Below, piece after piece: positions 53,367-63,162 of a stretch of 64,000 nt of DNA. The notes beneath the pieces are model-generated. The model saw only the letters and a program-made list of their open reading frames with translations. It did no database searches and was not told where the DNA came from. The DNA lies in contig OY725498.1 in NCBI GenBank assembly GCA_963281255.1, forward strand, positions 4,154,001-4,218,000, given 5' to 3'. The stretch is from Aphrocallistes beatrix. Lineage: Eukaryota; Porifera; Hexactinellida; Sceptrulophora; Aphrocallistidae. Position numbers and translations under genes: made by a program. Numbering within the stretch: the first letter of the stretch is position 1; each line of letters opens with the position of its first letter.

Positions 53367-54089
53367 GGAAATATATGTAAATCGAGTTTAAAATTGTTTC
53401 TAGTAGTTATATGTTTATCTATAGTTTAATAAGTGCACATTTTATAGTAGAATATGGCACATCTGATGATAGGAGATTTTCTTCATGGATTTCTCCCGAA
53501 TTATTTCTTCAATAAATGATAGAATTGTTTATTCTTCAATATATTAGATCAGCTACTTTTCTAGAATGTCTAATTAACCCTTTGAGTGCAATCTTCTACT
53601 AAGCAGGGAAATATCTCTAAAAAAATGAAATAATAAATGGATTGGCAAGTATTATGTATTAATTAAGTCGTCAAACATTTAGTACTTTAGTATGCCTATA
53701 AACTACAAGATTAGAACATAAATTAAGATATAACAAGTTTCATGTAGCAGCGCAAAATATATGAAAAGGGGGACAATTTAATAGGAAAAATTGATATGAT
53801 AACTATAACTAAAATATATTTATAAATATTAACAAATTATGCATCTAATTTCGCTAAGTGCATTTAGTTTGGATAAAAAACTTGGATATAAAAATAGGGA
53901 AAATTTGCCACAAAGAGAGTTTTATCTGAATGTTCATAATCGAATTAGGAGATTATTAATGTTTTTGTAAACATAATGCAATTATTTAGCATCTGTTTTA
54001 AATCGATGTTCTGGTCTAGTTTTCAAATTTTCCTTGACCATGATATAATGCCAATAATTCATTATTTATTTACGACAATTTAGTGTTTT
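53367..54089. other. Gene-free AT-rich spacer
   Basis: Nothing recognisable. Confidence 0.4.
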
Positions 54090-55400
54090 GGTCACATTCT
54101 TAAAATCAACCCATAACTCAAAACTCGTTGAATTTAGAAGTTCAAGTTGTATTATCACCTAATAGGAAGTAGTACATTGCCTATCAAACAGAATCAAATT
54201 TGGAACTCTAATCATTACAGTTTGCATGAAAAGGCCCAAACTGACCAAAATGCTTACCATAGCAACGTAGGGATGTAACAACATTCCAATGAAAATTTCT
54301 AAATTATTCAAATCACCTTGTACTAATCTTGGTTCTACACAAAAATCACACCTAAATACCATTTAGAAATAGGGTTAAAACAGCTTAGAAAATCGCTAAA
54401 ATTGTCCATGGAATGACCTGTTGCGAAATGATATGATGACTAATCGAAATTTTTCCAACGGATATATGTACTTTGATACCATGTTTATATATGCTGGTAA
54501 TACATTCTTAATGGCTATTCTACATGGTTAACGATTTTAGGTTAATTGTGTATTAATCCATTCGGCTACTATTTCATCCCTAGTCCATGATTTTCAGTCT
54601 ACTGTGAGGTATTATTAGAGTAGGCCATAGCCTACTATAATAAGGCCTCAGAGTAAATTGCGAATTTGGGACTAGGGATGCAGTAGAAGATGGTTGTGCG
54701 AAAAGTTTTATAATAATGATGCTTAAAAATGCCTTTAAACGGCCTCTGAAAATCACCAAATTTGTCACAAATATACCCTATTGCGCAACCATATGGTGAC
54801 TAATCTAAATTTTAACAACGGATATGGGTACTTTGACACCATATTTATATATGCTGGTAATATATTCCTAAGCTCTATTGTGGTTTGTTAATCATTTAAG
54901 GCAGCTCATGTATTTGTTCAGCCATCTTCTACCGCATCCCTGGTGAAGTTACTCTGAGGCCTGTTGCATGAAAAAATGCCCCCACCATGGATATTCATGT
55001 AATATGGGGGGGGGAAAAATTTAATGGAGTTAGCGTGAAAAATTGCCCCCCCGTGAAAAAATGCCCCCCACCATGGATATTCTAAAGTATGCCAATGCTT
55101 ATACAAAACATTTTGACTGCTATTTGGCTTCTATTCGTTTACTAAAGCATTGCAAATCAACAAACTGGTCGTGTGAAGTAATAACAATGACTTTCATAAA
55201 TGTATCGTATATAAATAGTATCAGCAATATTTAGTGCTAAACTCAAGAATATCCATGGTGGGGGCATTTTTTCACGGGGGGGCAATTTTTCACGCTAACT
55301 CCATTAAATTTTTCCCCCCCCCATATTACATGAATATCCATGGTGGGGGCATTTTTTCACGGGGGGGGCATTTTTTCATGCAACAGGCCTTATATATAGT
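54090..55400. mobile_element. Compound of hAT-like foldbacks with a nested C-rich foldback
   Basis: 54090-54640 and 54640-54957 contain arms of the 6600-7681 family (TTGCGCAACCATATGGTGAC, TTAAGGCAGCTCATGTAT, GGCCTCAGAGTAAATTGCG). At 54958 the end is split (GAGGCC) by a second element running to about 55388, and resumes as GGCCTTATATATAGTAGGCT. The nested element has inverted arms (TGTTGCATGAAAAAATGCCC / GGGCATTTTTTCATGCAACA) with G/C homopolymers, and probably duplicated GGCC. Confidence 0.7.
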
Positions 55401-55678
55401 AGGCTATGAGTAGGCTATGATTTATTCTTATCTTGCTATGTGTGAGAAAAAACCCATCACTATCATAGGCCTGGATAGTTATTCGTACAGAAAGCTATAA
55501 ATACAAACGATTTGAAACCAAATAAAAAATGACAAACGTTGAAATATTACGGGGGAAATTGGTGTTTTATTGATCAGGGTCAGGTAGGGAACGCTGTTCT
55601 TATTTAGGACCGAGACCAGGCTGGTGGCCAGAAGAAATAGCATTTCGGGACCCAGCCAACATGCGAAAAGAGGGACTA

Positions 55679-57720
55679 CGTTTTGCGACATGTCGTGTTT
55701 TGCGACATGTCGTGTTTTGCGACATGTCGCGTTTTACGACATGTCGCGTTTTACGACATGTCGTGTTTTGCGACATGTCGTGTTTTGCGACATGTCGCGT
55801 TTTGCGACATGTTGCGTTTTACATGTCGCGTTTTGCGACATGTTGCGTTTTACGACATGTCGTGTTTTGCGACATGTCGTGTTTTACGACATGTCGTGTT
55901 TTGCGACATGTCGCGTTTTACGACATGTCGTGTTTTGCGTCATGTCGCGTTTTGCGACATGTCGCGTTTTACGACATGTCGCGTTTTGCGTCATGTCGTG
56001 TTTTGCGTCATGTCGTGTTTTGCGACATGTCGCGTTTTACGACATGTCGCGTTTTACGACATGTCGTGTTTTGCGACATGTCGCGTTTTACGACATGTCG
56101 TGTTTTGCGACATGTCGCGTTTTACGACATGTCGCGTTTTGCGACATGTCGCGTTTTGCGACATGTTGCGTTTTACGACATGTCGCGTTTTGCGACATGT
56201 TGCGTTTTACGACATGTCGCGTTTTGCGACATGTTGCGTTTTACGACATGTCGTGTTTTGCGACATGTCGTGTTTTACGACATGTCGTGTTTTGCGACAT
56301 GTCGCGTTTTGCGACATGTCGTGTTTTACGACATGTCGCGTTTTGCGACATGTCGCGTTTTACGACATGTCGCGTTTTGCGTCATGTCGTGTTTTGCGTC
56401 ATGTCGTGTTTTGCGACATGTCGCGTTTTACGACATGTCGTGTTTTGCGACATGTCGCGTTTTGCGACATGTCGTGTTTTGCGACATGTCGCGTTTTGCG
56501 ACATGTTGCGTTTTACGACATGTCGTGTTTTGCGTCATGTCGCGTTTTGCGACATGTCGTGTTTTACGACATGTCGCGTTTTGCGTCATGTCGTGTTTTG
56601 CGTCATGTCGTGTTTTGCGACATGTCGCGTTTTGCGACATGTCGCGTTTTGCGACATGTCGCGTTTTACGACATGTCGTGTTTTGCGACATGTCGTGTTT
56701 TGCGACATGTCGCGTTTTGCGACATGTCGCGTTTTGCGACATGTTGCGTTTTACGACATGTCGCGTTTTGCGACATGTTGCGTTTTACGACATGTCGTGT
56801 TTTGCGACATGTCGTGTTTTACGACATGTCGTGTTTTGCGACATGTCGCGTTTTACGACATGTCGTGTTTTGCGTCATGTCGCGTTTTGCGACATGTCGT
56901 GTTTTACGACATGTCGCGTTTTGCGACATGTCGTGTTTTACGACATGTCGCGTTTTGCGACATGTCGCGTTTTACGACATGTCGCGTTTTGCGTCATGTC
57001 GTGTTTTGCGTCATGTCGTGTTTTGCGACATGTCGCGTTTTGCGACATGTCGCGTTTTACGACATGTCGTGTTTTGCGACATGTCGTGTTTTGCGACATG
57101 TCGTGTTTTGCGACATGTCGCGTTTTACGACATGTCGTGTTTTGCGTCATGTCGCGTTTTGCGACATGTCGTGTTTTACGACATGTCGCGTTTTGCGACA
57201 TGTCGCGTTTTGCGACATGTCGTGTTTTGCGACATGTCGCGTTTTACGACATGTCGTGTTTTGCGACATGTCGTGTTTTGCGACATGTCGCGTTTTACGA
57301 CATGTCGTGTTTTGCGTCATGTCGCGTTTTGCGACATGTCGTGTTTTACGACATGTCGCGTTTTGCGACATGTCGCGTTTTACGACATGTCGCGTTTTGC
57401 GTCATGTCGTGTTTTGCGTCATGTCGTGTTTTGCGACATGTCGCGTTTTACGACATGTCGTGTTTTGCGACATGTCGTGTTTTGCGACATGTCGTGTTTT
57501 GCGACATGTCGCGTTTTACGACATGTCGTGTTTTGCGTCATGTCGCGTTTTGCGACATGTCGTGTTTTACGACATGTCGCGTTTTGCGACATGTCGTGTT
57601 TTACGACATGTCGCGTTTTGCGACATGTCGCGTTTTACGACATGTCGCGTTTTACGACATGTCGTGTTTTGCGACATGTCGCGTTTTACGACATGTCGCG
57701 TTTTACGACATGTCGTGTTT
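55679..57720. repeat. Satellite, 17-bp palindromic unit, about 120 copies
   Basis: The unit is GCGACATGTCGCGTTTT: a 12-bp perfect palindrome GCGACATGTCGC plus the spacer GTTTT. Variation is nearly limited to four sites: first base G/A, fourth base A/T (GCGTCATG), and two C/T sites (TCGTG, TGTTGCG). One unit near 55825 is shortened. Because 17 is not a multiple of 3 and no frame contains a stop, reading frames of about 700 codons are open on the plus strand; these are an artefact of the repeat. Pairs of the GCGTCATG variant recur at 56583, 56991 and 57399, which is a higher-order period of 408 bp (24 units). Confidence 0.95.
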
Positions 57721-59919
57721 TTCTTTAATAATGAGAAATATTCAAAGATTTTACTGTGCCGACTATAATATTGTATTTATAGCCAATATACGTACTTGTC
57801 ATTTCAAAAGGGTTAAATAAAACTCGGTTAAAATTTGTCAGATATTTTTTTACTAGAGCTGTAGCCAATATATTATTATAAGCTATAACCTTCTGTTTAT
57901 CTCTATCAGTTTTAACTTAATATATAATGACTAGTCAGAAACGTATTGTTAAACTATTTGATAGGTTTCCCGATTGTTATATGTACGTATATAGAAGAAT
58001 CGGATAACTTATACTTACAACTAGTTTTCGATTTTTTATTACATTTATTATTGATCCATCTTGAATCAGTTTGGCACTGGTTGTATAATTTACATTTTTT
58101 ACATTTTTCCTTTATTTTTTGAGTATTTAGAGGCAAATAAAGAAAGGTTTTAATTGAATTCAATTTATTTACCTCAGAGAAATGCCTCGGAAACAATCAG
58201 ATTTATTTAAACACTATGCAGAAATTTCCAGGTCTTATAAATTCCCGGGAATATTCCCGGAAAGTTTCCACATTTGAAAATTCCCGGGAATTTTGCAACC
58301 CTACATGAAGCCAAGTTTCAAAACGAATCAAAGCGTCATATTCGTTTACATTGCTGTTTACACAGATACATGAATTATATTGACATGTTTTTTAATATTA
58401 AAACACCTGCAAAATAATTGATTCATTTCTATGTTAGAAATAAGTAGAACGTACTCGGATAGTACATTCTTCGGTTTAGTATGTACTCATTTCTCTGAAC
58501 CAATATCCATCTACGTAATATAGATTTCTATGTAGTACAAACTCGGTTAGTACGTACTTAAGGATAGAGGTAATAATAATTCCTTCCCGAAGAGGTACGT
58601 ATTATCCGAGTTCTACTGTGGTACCTAACGTAATTCTCGAATAGTAGCAGAGGCGATTATGAATTTTTAGCCCAACACGCCTGATGAAAAATTAATATTT
58701 CAAATATAGGAAACTATAACCATGTCCTCCGCCGAGTAGAAATTAGCGAAATGTAGTAGGAATATACTAGTTGGCACAAAAAGTTAATAACTTAGATTTT
58801 TGAAATGTTCCTACCTGTTTTTTGAAAGATAAAGTGTATAGAAAATCCATATGAATAATAAGAATAGAAATTTATTAAGCGAAGATTCCGTGTGTATATG
58901 CTCAAGTGTTATTCATATTAGTAATATTATTAATCAATTACGTTTCATAGGCAATTCGAAAAGGTGCGTTTTCATAAAATATTTTTGAAGATAGTAATGG
59001 ATTGAGGATGTAGATAGGAGGATATTTCATTCGACAGGAGCAGCAAAGGAAAAAGAGCGATCGCCAAGAGCTTTGAAGATTTAATGGAGTTTCCAAGGTT
59101 TCATCCAGACGTATACTGCTCCTGCAAGGGCCTAAATTTAAACGAATAATGATCTAGGCGCGGGAAAATTTTCCTAAACTCCTGCAGTCGAAATCGGGAT
59201 TTTTTGATCCATTTGATTACACTTTCTAGGCGACAAAAATAACGATGGACAAAATAATCAGAATATTTTATAATGAATTACATGAATAAAACAATTTATA
59301 CTACAAAGATTTGATGACAAAAAACGATGAGACAAAAAAGACGGTGTAAAAAGCCCGATTTCGACTGTATACCGTAATATTAAATGCATAGGCTAGGCGT
59401 ATGAAGAAAATAGTCAGATGGATGTTTGTCGTATATTATCGTATAGAAACATGTTTCATGGATGTGTGATGGAACTTGAAGCATAGTAGAGTAATTCCAT
59501 AATCTTTCAAAAACATAAACTTTAACAGTATTTGTATGCAACATTTCGTGATTTGTCAAATATATTTGTCCTCGTATGGCACATTGTCTTCGTACTGTGC
59601 TCCGGGACAACCACACTACATAGTGATTAGATATGTGGGAATAAATTGCAGTATAACCTTAATCTAGCTCAAAAATTAGTGGCCTCAGGTAGCAAATAAA
59701 ATTAGCACCCTCTTTGGGGGGTGATTATCCGAGAGTAGGTTACTATTATATTCGAGATATACAATATAAGATTCAATTTAATTTAATTTAGTAATCACTC
59801 ATAACAAAGCAACTAGTCTATTACACAGAGAATCCTTCCTATAGAAGTTTCAGCAGTAAGAAAAATAAATCACAACTAAATACACTACAAGTCTATAAGC
59901 TAACACCTACAATCAATAT
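57721..59919. other. Gene-free spacer with decayed MITEs
   Basis: About 58215-58310 contains TTCCCGGGAATATTCCCGGAA and CCCGGGAATTTTGCAACCC, in part, typical of a hAT MITE. About 58450-58621 has CTCGGATAGTAC and TATCCGAGTTCTACTG ends of a pogo-type MITE, related to about 38500-38575. Nothing coding is supported; the short frames at 57954-58196 and 59380-59616 lack recognisable content. Confidence 0.5.
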
Positions 59920-61428
59920 TTAGGCCTGTACAATGTAAACATGGCGATTACACTTTAGAAAGGTGTAGAACCTCTTCATGAGTTTCCAGGAATCTTTGAG
60001 GGTAATCCTAGTAATGAAGAGACTTGCAATAAGGGTGCTAATCATAATAGACGAGAAAACTGCTACAACACCAAATTGGAACAAAAGTCCTACAATGAAA
60101 CTTCCTATTGCACCTCCAACACATCCAAAAAAACCTATGATCCCCACTAGAGTTGCAACGGCATTAGCGTTACCTTTCAAGGATTTGTGGCCACCTAAAG
60201 AGATTGGGATATGGTTAAATATGATCGTGTATGTACCCCTAATGTACACCCTATAGCGAACAGAATAGTTAGGTTGTAGACTAGCTTAACGGTGTAGAGA
60301 TAGTAAGCGTAGACCAGTAGGATAGAGAGGAGTATATAGAGAGTGATGACGAGAGAATGAGATCTCAGTAGGTCCGATACTACACCAGCTACAACTGTTC
60401 CAACCATATTTCCTATGTCAAAGACAATCGAGAACATAGATGAGATCGAAGTTGGATATAAAACTCCTTCTATTACCGAATTCCTGATCAGATAAGGAAA
60501 CCAGAGAAGTAAAGAATAGAAAGCGGAAGAAACGAAAAATATCACAATTAAATACTCCACAACTCCTGGGATACAGAAAGCTTTCCAGATAGAAATCCCT
60601 TTATTTTTAGTATTTTTTTGGATATTTTTTTTAGTACTTTGAGTGAGGGTGGAATCTTTCCCATTTAGTTGGATGTATTTAGGCTCAGGAACTAGGAATA
60701 GGAATATCAAAATAGTCGCAATACCGTTTACGAGTGAACAACAATAGAAAGAAGCACCCCATGCATAATCCGACCAAATACCAGCTAGAGGCTTTCCAAG
60801 TATTCGAGATAATGGAGCACTGGTAGCCCAGATACCAATGATAATGCCACTCCTCTTTCCTCGAAACCATTTTCCTAACACGCTAAAGCATCCTGACACC
60901 GAACAAGCACCAATTCCTAACAAAAACTGAGCGAACAAATAATATGCAAAAGAATGAATTTCTAGATAATAACCCGATCCGAAAAGAGCAGAATATAAAG
61001 ACAGTATAAACCCTCCTATGCAGATGTTGTAGCGGTAATCGAAATGGTCTGCGATATTTCCTAGCATCAAATTGAGAATTGAATACGTAAACAAAGAAAC
61101 GAAATCAAGAATCCCTAACAGGGTGTTTCCGTGATCCCCAATGAAAGGTTCCCAACCGGAGCAATTTTTATCCAGAGTTAAGTTAGTCATCGAAAGATTT
61201 CCTGTCTTATTTTCGAATATACATGGAGGATTGAGTGCCTTTTACAGAGCTGAGGATAGTGAAAGAGAAGAAAAGTGCAAAGTAGAAGTAGTAGGTAGTC
61301 GCCCATGCAGATACCTTGTAGATTGAGCTTTTGCATTTTTCAGAAAATTTGAAAGCAGTTAGCACTTTATCCAATTGTACAATCGGGTAGTGTATAGGAA
61401 TGAAGTTATTTAGAGCGGTCATTTTCAT
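59920..61428 (-). pseudogene. SLC37-like sugar-phosphate transporter, two 1-base frame breaks
   Basis: Three consecutive frames together give about 500 residues, the normal SLC37 length. Frame 1 (61428 to about 61243) encodes the N-terminus and first membrane segment (VSAWATTYYFYFALFFSF). Frame 2 (to about 60236) begins with a Cys/N-glycan loop and WEPF, then LLGILDF, GKWFRGKRSGIIIGIW and IPGVVEYL. Frame 3 (60249-59920) has the family signature GGHKSLKGNANAVATLVGII and the last segments. Frame 1 to 2 needs one base fewer in a T run at 61240-61243; frame 2 to 3 needs one more in a C run at 60236-60239. Known SLC37 members exchange glucose-6-phosphate for phosphate in the ER. It is either a young pseudogene or two homopolymer sequencing errors; a tiny 40-nt intron could explain only the first break. 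Confidence 0.75.
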
Positions 61429-61874
61429 TTATTACTCAATGTATTTAATTTTATTTTATAGGAATCCGCATATATCAGGCATTATACCAACCTTTTTTAA
61501 GATTTGCTCCCTCCATATATGGTATTATGTATCAATGTAGAGATCAATAAATACACATGTCTCAATTAAGTGGAGTGCTTGTGCGAATTGAACATGCTTG
61601 TAAGCGCTGCACTCAATTAGATCACATACAATAATTGCTGAGGGGATGTCTCAGCTACGTTGTCCCATATCCATTCACTTCCTCGTATGCCAATTCGTAT
61701 AAGGTTTCTGTGGTCTTTGAAATATGGAGAATGTAACCACTGGAATAGTTGATCATGCCTAAAAGTGCTACAACCAGTGCTTCATACAGAATTTGCATGC
61801 AAGAGAGGCATTCTGGAGTATAAAAATTAACAGGGGGACATAATTATAATCTGAATAAGGAATAAGTTCACAAT
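61429..61874. other. Gene-free spacer
   Basis: Nothing recognisable. Confidence 0.4.
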
Positions 61875-62351
61875 GTAACGAATTGATTGAAGAAACTGCC
61901 TGATACAGAAAGCTGATTTTTGGCTTGCGAGAGTCTTTTGGCTATGGCTCCACTAAGTTCTGAGTTCAGACGAAAATGTCAGCTCATCATGGAATTATGA
62001 CGTCATTGTCACCTTTTTTTAAAATTAGAAATTTCAGTTTTTCGACTATAACTCAGTTATTTTGGGTGATAGAAGGCTGAAATTTTAATAAAATGTGGAC
62101 ATTAATATTCCTCACATGTTATTAGCTATCATTAAAAAAAGATGACTTATCACTCTGTTATGACGTCATCATTACGCATCAAAATTTTGTGATTTTTTCG
62201 TGCGATATCGATCATAACAGTAAGACAGATATATTTAGAGATGTTATCTCCCTTATAATTAATCATTGTGAGCCCAGGCACCTGAAGAGTGCCCCCGGCG
62301 TACACAAAGTGTCCCCAGCCGCGCAGCGCAAGCAAGCGAAGCGCGCTTGTA
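61875..62351 (+). mobile_element. Hairpin-ended repeat, near-complete copy
   Basis: It runs from GTAACGAATTGATTGAAGAA through GACGTCATTGTCACC and GATATCGATCATAACAG to the GC-rich tail (CACAAAGTGTCC) and hairpin GAAGCGCGCTTGT. The TCCTTACTATT end is absent. Confidence 0.7.
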
Positions 62352-62764
62352 TAACATAATATTCTAGTTTGTTATACAGATAGAGTCTTAGTTGAACGAA
62401 ACATAGACTCTGTGAAAAATGAAATAAGAAACAAATTCACTTAATGGAGAAACTACTGTTAAAGTTGGGTGAAGTTGAGCAAAGTTTTGAAAAGGAATAC
62501 AAATTAGAGAGAAATGATTCTTAAAGCTTTAACAAAAGTGCATTCTCATACTGATAGCAAACAAGGGGGAAACGAAATGTTTTTTGTAACGGAGATACTA
62601 CTACTAATAAAACAATGTTTACAGAAGCCTAGTGAAAAAAATCGATGGACAAAAAACTCGGGGTCAAAAAAATAACTTCTTTTCATAGAATAGATTATTA
62701 AATTTTGAATGGTATATTTATATCGGTCAATTGCTGATTTTAATTAGCCTATTTGGACCTGGAA
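62352..62764. other. Gene-free spacer
   Basis: Nothing recognisable. Confidence 0.4.
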
Positions 62765-62852
62765 TGTTGCTAACTCATTTCCGGTCAAATCATTTTGGGC
62801 GGGGAAGGCATAAAAATTAGGGGTACAACATATAAATAGAATGTACTCCAAT
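62765..62852 (+). promoter_or_regulatory. E2F-like box plus TATA module, second copy
   Basis: TTGCTAACTCATTTCCGGTC and CATTTTGGGCGGGGAA match 48449-48490. TATAAATAG follows about 38 bp later (62842). It points right, toward the 3' end of the minus-strand gene at 63163. It could drive an antisense or non-coding transcript, or be part of a dispersed repeat. Confidence 0.45.
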
Positions 62853-63162
62853 GCTAAGTAAACTCTGATTTACATAGATTGAATGTACGAGCCCCCATGA
62901 AGTATTTAGTTCAATTCTTAATATCTCTTTTTACAGTAACTGTAATTACTATCTAAGCCCAATTTATTATTATGAGGAATAATTTAATCAATGAAGCTAG
63001 CTGAATTAGATGCCGTATAATGTACGTAAATAGAAACAAGTTTGTAGTGAGAATCTAACATTATAAGCAAATAAAAAATGTTGAAAGAATGAAAGCAATT
63101 CTAAGATTGTTATTTCTAACGTAGAAATTTAGTTGCTGATAACAATATAGAGAAATAATGAT

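Noticed and set aside
55679..57720. Satellite unit as p53-type half-sites (RRRCWWGYYY)
   Set aside because: CGACATGTCG matches the CATG core but has the wrong class of base at both outer positions, so the match is not good enough to claim.
55679..57720. CRISPR-like array
   Set aside because: The units are contiguous with a 5-bp invariant spacer and no variable spacers, and the genome is eukaryotic.
55624..57820. Plus-strand frames of about 680-720 codons (CDMSRFATCRVLRHV-type repeats)
   Set aside because: They arise because the 17-bp satellite has no stop in any frame; all three plus frames and long stretches of the minus strand are open. No promoter, start context or domain supports coding.
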